From NCBI RefSeq assembly GCF_000380985.1, contig NZ_KB905697.1, forward strand, positions 248,001-312,000: 64,000 nt of DNA, read 5' to 3'. Below are positions 8,990-18,776 of this stretch, in pieces. The position numbers were made by a program, and so were the translations under genes. Under the pieces are notes generated by a model, which saw only the letters and a list, made by a program, of their open reading frames with translations, ran no database searches and was not told where the DNA came from. The first letter of the stretch is position 1; each line of letters begins with the position of its first letter. The DNA comes from Proteiniphilum acetatigenes DSM 18083. GTDB taxonomy: Bacteria; Bacteroidota; Bacteroidia; Bacteroidales; Dysgonomonadaceae.

Positions 8990-10865
8990 AAGGGGGTATA
9001 TCTATCGTATCCACCTTTGGACCCAATGATCCGCCTAAATTGTAATTCTGCATATCCTCAATCTCATATTTACCTACGCCCGTTTTCATCAGCTTCTTCA
9101 ACTCATCGAGATGACTATTGTAAACACTGCGCGGATTTGTATTGTTCCGGGCAGCTATCGATGCGGCCATTCCTACCACTTCTCCCATGATCCCTGTAGT
9201 ACGCATTACCCTTACAGTACCTAACGCTACATGGGTTACACTGATATTCCTACCCGCCATGAAAAGGTTGTCAATATTCCGGGAATAAAGACAGCGATAA
9301 GGTATCGGATAAGGATGAATGGGTTTATGTACGGCGATGGATAAAAATTCTTTATCCGGGAAATGTTCTGTATTCTTAGGATCGGGATAGTGCAGGTCTA
9401 TTGTCCAGGTGGTAGGTGCGGAAGCATCGGGATAAATAACGAAATCTGTCAGATCCTGTTCTTTTAAAATGTGGTCACCTAGTAATCGGCGTGATTCCCT
9501 TTTACCCGCGATATAAGCGACCCAATCCAGTCTTTTATTGGCATATTTCTCTTTTTCTGTACTGAAATTCTTCAACCACGACCAGTTGGAATAGACCACC
9601 ATAAGACCATAATCACGTATCCGCTCAAATTCATTGATCTGATCATAATTCATTCCGGTTTCCCATGTCCATTCACCCATGGTCACCTGTTTTGCACTTT
9701 CGTCGTTGAATTCCACACCGTATTGGAATACCGGGAAACCGACAGGTTGCTTTTCTTCCGCCGAGTACCATTGTACGGACGATCCCATGGTCATCTTGTC
9801 CGGTGTCTCGGGAGCAGTCGGTTCCCCAAACTCATCCCTGGACTCTCGTCCCATGGCATAATCGGCGCCGGCAAGAAACCCGATCGTCCCGTCGCCGGTA
9901 CAATCCGCAAACAATGGTGCTGTAAAGGAGAGCTCTTCTGACGTTTCAATATGCCGTGCCTGCACTTCGGTAATGGATGATCCTTCTGTTTTGACGGCAA
10001 ATGCCCGATAATTGGTAAAGAGCGAAATATTCTCTTCTGCCAGCACCATCTGCATTTTTTTCTCATCCTCGTAATAATCCGCCGGCTGGGCATTCCCCCC
10101 ACGGGAGGGGCCGATTTCCTTGACCACATCACCCAATGCCGGATAAGGTTCCACTTTAATTCTTCCGCCAAGATGCACACGCACTTCCGAACTGTTGTTT
10201 CCTCCAAGTACGGGCCGATCCTGGATTAAGGCCACTTTCAATCCTAATCTCGCAGCAGATATGGCAGCAGTGGTTCCGGCCACTCCTCCTCCCACTACCA
10301 CCAGATCAAATTCGCCGGCTTTTTGCGGTTCTCCGGGTATATTGAGCAGTTGCTTTCTGAATTGAGCTAAAGTTTCCGATTCGTTTGGAGGAGGAATGTT
10401 ATCTCGGGTAAAGTAGATTGCATCCACCCGACCGTTAAATCCGGTCAAATCATGCAGGGTAATCACATTTTCCTTTTTCTTAATATCTACTTTTCCTGCT
10501 TTTTGCCAATACCATTCATTCCCAGTACAACCCAGTACCGATCCTACTTTCTCCCCATTTAACCTGAGTTGGAATTTTCCCGGCCCCTCACCCTCATACC
10601 ATGGTGAAGTCCAGTTAAATGTACGGACGTATACATCATATTTTCCGGTTGCAGGGAACTCTACAGACATTTCCGCATCGGCTACCGGCACGCCCATTCC
10701 ATGTGCCATCAGGTAAGGTGATCCCATCAGGTCCATAAACTGTTGGTCGACCACCCAGCCTCCTTTCTTACTGAAGTTCTCAGCTTCCACCAGAAGAGAG
10801 GCCGATTGTGCTATTACCATATTCGCTACTATCGCGAACAATAAAACTAAACCATATTTTCTCAT
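8976..10865 (-). CDS. Exported FAD-dependent oxidoreductase with N-terminal sugar-binding-like domain
   Basis: A signal peptide (LVLLFAIVANMVIAQ) precedes a beta-sandwich-like domain of about 130 residues that starts LLVEAENF and resembles golvesin/carbohydrate-binding modules. Then comes a FAD_oxidored-type Rossmann domain with VVVGGGVAGTTAA near residues 190-202 and LGGNNSSEVRVHLGG after it. A second flavin-contacting segment (NLFMAGRNIS) lies near the C-terminus. Total length is 629 residues. Such proteins recur in polysaccharide utilisation loci and probably oxidise a sugar or glycoside, but the reaction is not established. The gene sits 13 bases after the large lipoprotein gene and overlaps the next gene. 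An exported flavoenzyme needs either pre-folded export or FAD in the periplasm, which makes the partner at 7853 notable. Confidence 0.75.
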   Translation of the reverse strand: MRKYGLVLLFAIVANMVIAQSASLLVEAENFSKKGGWVVDQQFMDLMGSPYLMAHGMGVPVADAEMSVEFPATGKYDVYVRTFNWTSPWYEGEGPGKFQLRLNGEKVGSVLGCTGNEWYWQKAGKVDIKKKENVITLHDLTGFNGRVDAIYFTRDNIPPPNESETLAQFRKQLLNIPGEPQKAGEFDLVVVGGGVAGTTAAISAARLGLKVALIQDRPVLGGNNSSEVRVHLGGRIKVEPYPALGDVVKEIGPSRGGNAQPADYYEDEKKMQMVLAEENISLFTNYRAFAVKTEGSSITEVQARHIETSEELSFTAPLFADCTGDGTIGFLAGADYAMGRESRDEFGEPTAPETPDKMTMGSSVQWYSAEEKQPVGFPVFQYGVEFNDESAKQVTMGEWTWETGMNYDQINEFERIRDYGLMVVYSNWSWLKNFSTEKEKYANKRLDWVAYIAGKRESRRLLGDHILKEQDLTDFVIYPDASAPTTWTIDLHYPDPKNTEHFPDKEFLSIAVHKPIHPYPIPYRCLYSRNIDNLFMAGRNISVTHVALGTVRVMRTTGIMGEVVGMAASIAARNNTNPRSVYNSHLDELKKLMKTGVGKYEIEDMQNYNLGGSLGPKVDTIDIPPYDKD

Positions 10866-10878
10866 AATAAATGCTATT

Positions 10879-13350
10879 TTATTTATATTCCAACCATGTG
10901 GTTACGTTTGTATCGGTATCGGAAATAAACCGTATCCAGCGTGCATGGAAGGAGGAGGGGAACTGATGATGTTGTTGCTGTCCCGGTTCTACGGTATAAA
11001 CCGCATATTCCATCCAGTCACCATTTCCCGTCGGATCTACCTCGACTGAGATCTTTACCGCCTTTTCCGACGAATGAGACAAGGTTAATTCCCGTTGATC
11101 ATAAAAACCGATCAGGTAAGGATCAGAAGCAACCTGTGCTTTTACATCTGAGTCTACCCACGGGCCTCCTTTTCCTCTTGGTCTTCCTAATTTCCAAAGG
11201 TCATCGATGACGCCTGCCCATACGGCTGCTTTGCCGTCTTGCGAAACAATAATATGCGGGTTCCCCTTTCCTTCCTCCGGAGTAATACCGGTCAGGATAA
11301 GCATTCCACGGTAGGAAGCATAGTCATTGATACGGTAATGATGGGTAGCTACCGGCCGGATCTTGGCATACCCGTCCGCATTCTCTGCCGGCAGTTCGTA
11401 AAAGGTTCCATGGCAACTGAACAGATCCCGCTCAGTGGCGACTTCACGGCATATACGCAACAGTCCTTTATCGGTCAAAGAACTGTAAGCATCCTCTCCC
11501 AATGGTAATCTCCACCGCCGGTTTTTATCATCGACCACCAGAACGGACCCTTTCTCTATCTCTACTACCTGGTGGGGTATAGCAAACCGGTCACGGATAA
11601 AATCGGCTGTCGTAATGTCCTCTTTTCTTTCCAGTTTCAGTTCTTCTCCCATTTCATAATATCCGGTTTCCCACACTTCTCCGTCGGTAGTTGTATTCGC
11701 CAATACGCCGAGTGCGCGGCGGTTTTCACCTAAGCCATATAACAATCCGCCCAGATTAGATTCCGACCCTACATCAGCCAATCCCTTGAAAATTTTATCC
11801 GGAACAGTACTCCTTGTATCGTTATCTTTATAGGTAAAGGTCAGAGTAAGTGTAGCCGGCCTGTCCGGTTTGGCACGTACCCATTCACCTGTTTCCGATG
11901 AAGAAAAATCAATATGGATTGATTCTCCGGCAGCCAGTTCTATACTTTTCAGCCTGCTCCATTCATTATTTCCATTCTTATCTGCTTCATAGGTGACGGT
12001 TACCGGAGTTGTCCCTTCATTTCTTATCCAACTGCTGCGATGCGGCCAACCGGTAAACAGGAACGGTTCTGAATATTCATCCGCATTTACCTTTTCCCTG
12101 GCCCAAACGGCTCCTCCTGCCGTAGTAGGCCCCAATTCGTCCGGTATGGCTACGGAGGTAAACCAGAGGTTGGAATTGGATTGGCCGGGACCCTCAATAT
12201 TTCCTTTTGCCTTACGTTTGTTAAGAAATTCCCTCTGGGCAGAATCATCACAGCCAAAGACCAGTTGGTTGTCCCATCTTGTAAAATCACCGATCACTTT
12301 CAGGTAAGCGGAACGGGGACGAATACCGGCGCTGTTTACCGCTGTGAACGTACCTGGAAAATTCCAGAACATACCGTGCATGGTCATCAGATAATCCGGT
12401 TCTTCTTCCGTACCTATATCGCGGATACGCGGCCACTCGGTATTCCATCCGTGCGCACCGTCGTAACTATGACTTGCTTTCGGTAAACGGTAAAAACTCC
12501 ATCCCTCCGTCGCATCCCGTACACCGAGCAGAAGGGACTTATGGTCCCACCCCGTCGCCCAGATCGGGTCAGTTTCAGGATCCGAATTACCATATATTCC
12601 TCCGGGGCCGGTTACTTCTACGAACTGATTCCGTCGTACTAATTTCCACTCTTTTCCATCCCATTCGGAAAGGGATCCGGCCTCCACATCAAATTTATGC
12701 AACGCTTCCTGTGTCGCTTCCCCATTATTGGAATAGACCAGTACTCCCTGCCCCGAATAAAGGCCTTTACCATGCGCACCGGGCAACAACGCTGCTTCCT
12801 GAGCCATTTCTCCGGGCTTGCGATCCACATTACCATCTCGGAATAGTTCTTTCACTTCCAGCGTATTTACATCCACTTCATAAAATCCCTCTTCCATTGT
12901 GCCGTAGTAGATCTTATTGGCAGGGTCTGTCAAATGACACGCGTTCCCCGTATGCCTTCCGGGCATAACGGTATATGGAATAACACGTACGTTCCCTTCC
13001 GCGCTAATGGCATAGGGTCCGATAAAAAGCTGGTTACTTTCTTTGTGTATCATCCGGTTGGCAGGAGTACCACCGATACTTTCGTCGCGGACTATCTTCT
13101 CCAAACCGGACGTGATCTGGTATAATTTGTCGGATGAACCGTAAGGCAAATGAGGGCCATAGGTAATCACCCACAGGCTCCCCGCCCAGGGGACCACTGC
13201 CCCTGTACCACATTCGCCTTCGTCATTATAATAAGCCAATCGAGGATAAACACCTGAAATAGAACCAGATAATCCTGTATTATTTTTTTGTGTCGTACAT
13301 GCTAAGATCAATGTCGTTCCAATTGCAAAAAACAATTTCTTTAAGCCCAT
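10879..13350 (-). CDS. Large uncharacterised PUL lipoprotein
   Basis: This 823-residue protein has a lipoprotein signal (TTLILAC, Cys18) and so is probably anchored in the outer membrane. The first part contains repeated short beta-rich stretches with regularly placed W/Y-G motifs, compatible with a beta-propeller. It is rich in Asp and Gly throughout and ends in a beta-sandwich-like segment. I do not recognise an enzyme family or catalytic motif. It follows the SusD gene after 124 bases and precedes the FAD oxidoreductase by 13 bases, so it belongs to the PUL 1 operon. It may bind or degrade the same glycan. Lyase-type propellers are one possibility, but no catalytic residues could be assigned. 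Confidence 0.7.
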   Translation of the reverse strand: MGLKKLFFAIGTTLILACTTQKNNTGLSGSISGVYPRLAYYNDEGECGTGAVVPWAGSLWVITYGPHLPYGSSDKLYQITSGLEKIVRDESIGGTPANRMIHKESNQLFIGPYAISAEGNVRVIPYTVMPGRHTGNACHLTDPANKIYYGTMEEGFYEVDVNTLEVKELFRDGNVDRKPGEMAQEAALLPGAHGKGLYSGQGVLVYSNNGEATQEALHKFDVEAGSLSEWDGKEWKLVRRNQFVEVTGPGGIYGNSDPETDPIWATGWDHKSLLLGVRDATEGWSFYRLPKASHSYDGAHGWNTEWPRIRDIGTEEEPDYLMTMHGMFWNFPGTFTAVNSAGIRPRSAYLKVIGDFTRWDNQLVFGCDDSAQREFLNKRKAKGNIEGPGQSNSNLWFTSVAIPDELGPTTAGGAVWAREKVNADEYSEPFLFTGWPHRSSWIRNEGTTPVTVTYEADKNGNNEWSRLKSIELAAGESIHIDFSSSETGEWVRAKPDRPATLTLTFTYKDNDTRSTVPDKIFKGLADVGSESNLGGLLYGLGENRRALGVLANTTTDGEVWETGYYEMGEELKLERKEDITTADFIRDRFAIPHQVVEIEKGSVLVVDDKNRRWRLPLGEDAYSSLTDKGLLRICREVATERDLFSCHGTFYELPAENADGYAKIRPVATHHYRINDYASYRGMLILTGITPEEGKGNPHIIVSQDGKAAVWAGVIDDLWKLGRPRGKGGPWVDSDVKAQVASDPYLIGFYDQRELTLSHSSEKAVKISVEVDPTGNGDWMEYAVYTVEPGQQQHHQFPSSFHARWIRFISDTDTNVTTWLEYK

Positions 13351-13374
13351 AAAATTTCTAATTTAGAAAATATC

Positions 13375-13411
13375 AGATCCCTCAAATTTAAGAATATAAA
13401 TAGAGGGATCT
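13375..13411. promoter_or_regulatory. Intra-operon hairpin after susD
   Basis: AGATCCCTC at 13375-13383 and GAGGGATCT at 13403-13411 form a perfect 9-bp stem with a 19-base loop. They lie between the SusD gene and the downstream lipoprotein gene. Such a hairpin could lower expression of the enzyme genes relative to SusC/SusD or protect the mRNA end. Confidence 0.5.
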
Positions 13412-13474
13412 ATATTTATTGATTAATTTTTACAAAATCTTAATATTTTACATATTACTCTTTAGTTTACATTA

Positions 13475-15268
13475 CTACCATTTAGGATTTTGATCGAGAT
13501 TTTCGTTGATGAGGCGGTCAGCAGCAGGTACGGGCCACAGGTAGTCTCGTTCAGCATTGAACTTACGTTCACTCGCCACAACGATATAACCTGCATTCAC
13601 CATATAACTGAGATCAGCAATACCGTTTTCGTCAATCTCCGGTATGCCTCCGATAGGATAGTTCCCGTCTTTCCAATTCTGAATCAACTGACGGTATTCA
13701 GCAGACACAGAAGTCTCGTTGCCATCCCATGAAGTAGAGCCCGACCATGCACGGCGCAGGAAATAACTGGGTGTATTGTAAACCTTTTCGGCTAATTTCC
13801 AACGAATCAAATCGGCATAGCGATGCCCTTCCCAGGCAAGTTCGATGAAGCGTTCAGTACGGAGAATCGTACGCATAGCGCTCTGAGAACCAACCGTAAC
13901 GTGCGGGTATGTAAGTCCTGTACCTGCATAAGCTCTTTCACGCAGTTTGTTGATTGTTGCATCCAGCACGTCCTGAGTACATCTGTCAAGTTCGATCATA
14001 GCTTCGGCATACATCAGCAACACGTCACCGTAACGCAACATGGGATATGTGGTTGGTGCTCCTGCACGTCCGTTTTCAAGGAATGATTCATCAATATACT
14101 TTTTAAAACAAAAGCCATTGTAAGCAGCGTGTTCAGCACGTGCTTTCGAATCGGTGTTACTCACCTGCGCACCGTCTGAAGCACGGTACACAGTAGTCCG
14201 GGTCGGATCCGGAGAATATTCATAGCCAAGCCATACATAATCTCTGGGGTCATAAGTTCCGTCGAGAACGCTCTTATTGTAAGCCGTAGCAAAAGGTACA
14301 ATGGTCATAGCCATACGTGGGTCCCGATTTTCAAAAAAGTCTTTTGGGTTGTAAAGTGGCGACTCGTCAATAGGTTTGCCGTCGATACAGGGATAGGCGC
14401 ATACCAATTCGAAAGAGGGAGCAGCCACGCCACCCCATCCTCCTGCAAGACGGGTAATACAGTTCAGTACGTCGGAAGCAGCCCAATAATATTTTTTCAG
14501 CGTTACATCACCACGGAAGAAAAATATCCATTCATCCGACCACGAGGCAGTGAATAAATCCCGGTAATTATCATGGAGTTTATAGACATTCAGATCCATG
14601 CAAGCTTTTGCTGCCGTTGCTGCCGTTTCGTAATCACCGTTTCTGAGGGCAATACGTGCTTTGAATGCAAGAGCCGCACCTTTTGTAGCCCTTTGTATTC
14701 CTGCGTAGCTGGTCGGTAGACGCTTGGCAGCTTCATCCAAACACTCGTAACTATACGCCAGTACTTCAGCTTTAGGCGAACGTGATATAGTGTAGGCTTC
14801 ATCAAGTGTCATACCTGACTTATCAAGGATAGCATCCCCCCAGTGGAACGCCAACATACCATAAGCATATCCTATATAAAAATAGGCTTCACCCTCATAC
14901 TGGGTGATATTTGCTTCCGATACTCCCATAGCACGCGCATTATCCATATTATTCAGTATGCGTAATGCACGGGCAATACCTTTATAGAAATTCTGCCAGC
15001 GAGTGGCTACAGTACCATCTTCTGAGGTCATTGTTCCATTCTGTACATTTGTAGTGGAATTACGCCATATCATATCGTCGCTCCATGTCCAGGTATCGAT
15101 AGGAAAAAAATCAGTACGGTAAAAATCGTTCAACGACATTTCTATCTCCTGCTGCGATGAGTACCAACTTCCACTCGATCCTTCAGACAACGGATTAAGA
15201 TCAAGATCAATACACCCTGAAAAGATAAATAGTGGTATTATAGTGAAAATTAATAATATCTTCTTCAT
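13475..15268 (-). CDS. SusD/RagB-family glycan-binding lipoprotein (PUL 1)
   Basis: The 597-residue protein has a lipobox (FIFSGC, Cys19) and the tetratricopeptide-like helical N-terminal region of SusD. The C-terminal signatures RYGDVLLMYAEA and LRTERFIELAWEGHRYADL are diagnostic of the family. SusD proteins form a lid over the SusC barrel at the cell surface and bind the incoming oligosaccharide. The gene starts 12 bases after the SusC stop, which is the normal pair arrangement. Glycan specificity cannot be read from the sequence. Confidence 0.95.
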   Translation of the reverse strand: MKKILLIFTIIPLFIFSGCIDLDLNPLSEGSSGSWYSSQQEIEMSLNDFYRTDFFPIDTWTWSDDMIWRNSTTNVQNGTMTSEDGTVATRWQNFYKGIARALRILNNMDNARAMGVSEANITQYEGEAYFYIGYAYGMLAFHWGDAILDKSGMTLDEAYTISRSPKAEVLAYSYECLDEAAKRLPTSYAGIQRATKGAALAFKARIALRNGDYETAATAAKACMDLNVYKLHDNYRDLFTASWSDEWIFFFRGDVTLKKYYWAASDVLNCITRLAGGWGGVAAPSFELVCAYPCIDGKPIDESPLYNPKDFFENRDPRMAMTIVPFATAYNKSVLDGTYDPRDYVWLGYEYSPDPTRTTVYRASDGAQVSNTDSKARAEHAAYNGFCFKKYIDESFLENGRAGAPTTYPMLRYGDVLLMYAEAMIELDRCTQDVLDATINKLRERAYAGTGLTYPHVTVGSQSAMRTILRTERFIELAWEGHRYADLIRWKLAEKVYNTPSYFLRRAWSGSTSWDGNETSVSAEYRQLIQNWKDGNYPIGGIPEIDENGIADLSYMVNAGYIVVASERKFNAERDYLWPVPAADRLINENLDQNPKW

Positions 15269-15280
15269 ATAATTAAGTAT

Positions 15281-18200
15281 TTAAAATTTAATATTAACGC
15301 CTAAAACGAAAGAGGTGGATATAAAGTCTGACGATGAGCCGACCTCAGGATCCCATCCTTTAGGGAAGTTGCTGATGGCAGGCAAATCGTTTATACTAAG
15401 ATATAAGCGCATATCATTGACTCTTAGTCTATTCACCAGATCTGTAGGCAGCGTGTAACCAAGTGTAATATTCTTCGCACGGAAATAGGCGCCATTGAAA
15501 AGCCAATAATCTGAACCTGCATAAGTGTTTGCTGTATTGGTATAGGTCAGACGTGGATACTTGGCATTCCGATTCTGCTCTTCGGTATTGTGCTGACTCC
15601 AATAGTTGCCCAATAGAAGTTCAGGAACGGCGCCCCATTGTTCCTTCAAAGGCTGTATCCATGCCGAATTAAATAATACACGTTGGTGTCCTATCCCTTG
15701 AAATGATAAACTGAAATCAAAATTTTTCCAACCTAATGAGATATTTCCCCCATAAAGGTATTCCGGCTGTGAGTTACCTAGAAGTACTTTATCATCGGCG
15801 TTAATGACTCCATTTCCATCCACATCGACATATTTAATGTTACCTGCTTTGTCGTTTGCCGTAAGCGTTGGATACTTTTTACCGTCCGTGTCATAGAGAT
15901 CGGCATCAGTCAGGAAAAGGCCATCACTTTTGTACATATACCATTCATAGTAATATGAACCCTCTTCATATATTCGGTTACCATCAATAGTACGCTTATC
16001 GCCCAAATAACCCATTTTTGAACGATAATCCGACAGGTTTGCCGAAACGCTATACCACAAATCACCCACCTTATCGGACCAGCCTAAATCCAGTTCCCAG
16101 CCTTTGGTGTACATATCACCGGCATTTTGTGAAGGAGCCGAAAATCCTGCATAGGAGGGAAAACCAAGCGTAAGCAACATATCAGAAGTTTTCTTGTAAT
16201 AATAATCTCCCGTAAAGCGCAGACGGTTCTTTAACATCGTCAAATCTAAACCTACCCCATATGTTGTAGTAGTTTCCCAAGTGATATCCTGAAATGCATA
16301 ATATACCTGAGCGGCATTCTGCAAAGCAGTTACTGATTGTGACGATTTATCATACATATAGCTGTTGCCAAAAGTAATAGCAGCCTGATAAGGAAATTCC
16401 GAACCGATACGCTCATTACCGAGTTGACCGATAGAGCCGCGTATTTTCAGGTAATCCACCAGATTATTATTAAACCATGATTCTTCAGATATCACCCACC
16501 CGGCAGAAGTCGAGTAGAATGTACCCCAACGGTTTTCTTTTGCAAAACGTGACGAACCATCGGTACGGACATTACCCTGAAGCATATACTTATTCTTATA
16601 GGAATACATCAGGCGCCCAAATGCCGACTCATAAGCGTTGTGTCCGGCCTTACCTGAATTATATTGATAATCTTCCGGACCAATATTGAGATAAGGATAT
16701 GTATCAAGCAGGTAATTCGTACGTGAAGCTCCCGTTTCCTCCCATTTGTAAGAATACCCCTCGTAACCAGCCATGGCGTTGAACGAGTGATTACCCCAGG
16801 TATTCTGATAGTTACCGTAAAACTGGTATGTTTGGCTGTTATTATCGTCTCGCTTCTCTTCAAGATTCGTTGTTTTGTGCGACTGCATATAGGTCATGGA
16901 ACCGTTTTCGTAGTAAACAGGAACCGCACGCGAGAATTTCTTGCCTTTGGTAAACTGAAAACGAGGTGCAATTACAGCTGTCAACGTAAGACCTTTCATC
17001 GGAGTAATATCGAGTTGTGCCTTACCTCCGAACTTATAGTAGTCCGTCCTATTTGTCCCTCCTTGTTGAAGACCGGCAAGCCCGTTAGCACCATCCTTCG
17101 AGTCTGCATAACGGCCATCTTCCCAGAAAGGGCTATAATAAGGTGATGCCAAATAGGCCCAGTACATGGCATTCACTTGGGACGGGGCGATCGAATTTGA
17201 TTTCGAGAAATCAACATCGATATTGGCATGAAGCCAATCTGTTATATTATAATCGTTGTTAACACGGCCGGTAAAACGCTCATAGGATTTGTTTTCATAA
17301 TAGCCGTCACCTTTTTGATAGTTGAAGGTTGATTTCGTTCGCAGCTTTTCCGTACCCCCCGAAACACTCAACATATGCTGTTCATGTGAAGTCGAACTTT
17401 TCAGCATCAGGTTGACCCAGTCCGTATTGGGATAGTGATATGGATCTGTCGCATTTTTATCGAGCCACGTAGAGATAGTCTCCTGTGAATACTGAGAATA
17501 AGGATCTGAGGCGCCGTCATTCCACTTTACTTCATTCTGTATATTCATCCAGTCAATCACATCACCGTTTTTAGGACGAGTCGTGGGTCTGTCAATTCCG
17601 TATTCATAATTATAATCGAATGAGAATTGACGATCCTTGGCACGCTTGGTAGTGATAAGAATAACACCCGCAGCCGCACGCGACCCGTAGATAGCAGCCG
17701 AAGCAGCATCTTTCAACACAGTCATGGTCTCTACATCTGCTGCCACCACGTCATTGAGAGACGACGGAACACCATCCACAATTACCAAAGGATCATTGTT
17801 TGAGAGCGTAGTTATACCACGGACACGTACAGTAGCCGAAGCGCCCGGTGCTCCTGAGTCACGGGTTACCTGAACCCCTGCAATCTGCCCCTGCATAGCG
17901 GTGGAGATCTGTTGTGTCGAACGGTTAGTCAAATTGGCTCCTTGTATACTTGATATTGAACCGGTGAGATCACCCCGGCGAGCTGTACCGTAACCAACGA
18001 CCACGACTTCTTCTAAAGTTTTAGTATCTTCCTGTAAAAGCACATCAATAGACGTTCTATCTGCAGTATTAATACTTTGAGCCAGATAACCAATGTAAGA
18101 GATATGGAGTGTTGCATTATCACCCACCTGTAGTGAGAAATTTCCATTTATATCGGTTACCGTACCATTTGTGGTACCTTCTTCTACAACATTAGCGCCG

Positions 18201-18604
18201 ATAATAGGTTCTCCCAGCTGATCAGTAATTATACCTGTCACATTTTTCCGGGCCTGCTGAGCTGTTACCTGTACTTTAGAAATAACAATATGATTTTCGC
18301 GTACCACATACGTACATCCTGTACCTTGCAGTAAAGCGGTCATAATTTCGGATAAAGAACCCTCTTTTCGAGATATGGATACTGTTTTATTTACATCAAT
18401 AATTTCACGGTTATAGTCGACCGACATGTCGGTTTGCCTCTCTATTTCAGTAAAAGCCGTTCTGAGAGTCAGACGGGAATTGGATAAGGAAACCTGTTGT
18501 GCCTGTGAGATTTGTGTCTGAAAAAAGAAAAAGGTAATGAACAGAAAGAGAAGTCGGTTCAAATAATTTATTCTCAATCTGTTTTTTATTAGATATATTT
18601 TCAT
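15281..18604 (-). CDS. SusC-type TonB-dependent transporter with STN domain (PUL 1)
   Basis: The protein has 1107 residues. After the signal peptide comes a secretin/TonB N-terminal (STN) domain at about residues 38-110. A carboxypeptidase-regulatory-like domain follows at about 120-205 (IIGANVVEEGTTNGTVTD), then the plug with VVVGYGTARR and the 22-strand barrel. The STN domain signals to a FecR anti-sigma factor in the periplasm, and exactly such a pair lies directly upstream (18777-20446). The transporter therefore both imports the oligosaccharide and reports its presence. It is co-oriented and closely spaced with SusD. Confidence 0.95.
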   Translation of the reverse strand: MKIYLIKNRLRINYLNRLLFLFITFFFFQTQISQAQQVSLSNSRLTLRTAFTEIERQTDMSVDYNREIIDVNKTVSISRKEGSLSEIMTALLQGTGCTYVVRENHIVISKVQVTAQQARKNVTGIITDQLGEPIIGANVVEEGTTNGTVTDINGNFSLQVGDNATLHISYIGYLAQSINTADRTSIDVLLQEDTKTLEEVVVVGYGTARRGDLTGSISSIQGANLTNRSTQQISTAMQGQIAGVQVTRDSGAPGASATVRVRGITTLSNNDPLVIVDGVPSSLNDVVAADVETMTVLKDAASAAIYGSRAAAGVILITTKRAKDRQFSFDYNYEYGIDRPTTRPKNGDVIDWMNIQNEVKWNDGASDPYSQYSQETISTWLDKNATDPYHYPNTDWVNLMLKSSTSHEQHMLSVSGGTEKLRTKSTFNYQKGDGYYENKSYERFTGRVNNDYNITDWLHANIDVDFSKSNSIAPSQVNAMYWAYLASPYYSPFWEDGRYADSKDGANGLAGLQQGGTNRTDYYKFGGKAQLDITPMKGLTLTAVIAPRFQFTKGKKFSRAVPVYYENGSMTYMQSHKTTNLEEKRDDNNSQTYQFYGNYQNTWGNHSFNAMAGYEGYSYKWEETGASRTNYLLDTYPYLNIGPEDYQYNSGKAGHNAYESAFGRLMYSYKNKYMLQGNVRTDGSSRFAKENRWGTFYSTSAGWVISEESWFNNNLVDYLKIRGSIGQLGNERIGSEFPYQAAITFGNSYMYDKSSQSVTALQNAAQVYYAFQDITWETTTTYGVGLDLTMLKNRLRFTGDYYYKKTSDMLLTLGFPSYAGFSAPSQNAGDMYTKGWELDLGWSDKVGDLWYSVSANLSDYRSKMGYLGDKRTIDGNRIYEEGSYYYEWYMYKSDGLFLTDADLYDTDGKKYPTLTANDKAGNIKYVDVDGNGVINADDKVLLGNSQPEYLYGGNISLGWKNFDFSLSFQGIGHQRVLFNSAWIQPLKEQWGAVPELLLGNYWSQHNTEEQNRNAKYPRLTYTNTANTYAGSDYWLFNGAYFRAKNITLGYTLPTDLVNRLRVNDMRLYLSINDLPAISNFPKGWDPEVGSSSDFISTSFVLGVNIKF

Positions 18605-18611
18605 AATTTTG
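18604..18611 (+). promoter_or_regulatory. Antisense -7 promoter box at the SusC start codon
   Basis: TAATTTTG on the plus strand matches TAnnTTTG and overlaps the SusC start region in the opposite orientation. No good -33 TTTG was seen. Transcription would start near 18617 and run into the terminator at 18695-18736. Confidence 0.4.
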
Positions 18612-18616
18612 TAAAT

Positions 18617-18736
18617 TGATAGTTAGTACTTTATGCAATTATCCCTGTCTTCATTTCATGGATATTAATTGTTGTAGTATGTAACGATTTCAAACCGGGA
18701 AGCTTTTTACGACACAGGCTTCCCGGCTCTTTTTTT
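18617..18736 (+). ncRNA. Predicted cis-antisense RNA opposite the SusC leader
   Basis: A plus-strand -7 box at 18604-18611 and a strong plus-strand terminator at 18695-18736 delimit an RNA of about 120 bases. It lies wholly in the FecR/SusC gap and is antisense to the 5' leader of SusC mRNA. No protein-coding frame fits. The layout recalls DonS-type antisense RNAs described in Bacteroides fragilis PULs that have sigma/anti-sigma control. The 5' end is uncertain because the promoter is supported by one box only. Confidence 0.4.
18695..18736 (+). terminator. Rho-independent terminator, plus strand
   Basis: CCGGGAAGC (18695-18703) and GCTTCCCGG (18718-18726) form a perfect 9-bp GC-rich stem with a 14-base loop. 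On the plus strand a CTC and then seven T follow. There is no plus-strand gene upstream, so it must end an antisense transcript or work as a hairpin on the minus strand. Confidence 0.75.
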
Positions 18737-18776
18737 CATGGGCAAGCTCTCCTTCTCTTATCTTAATTCAATTATG

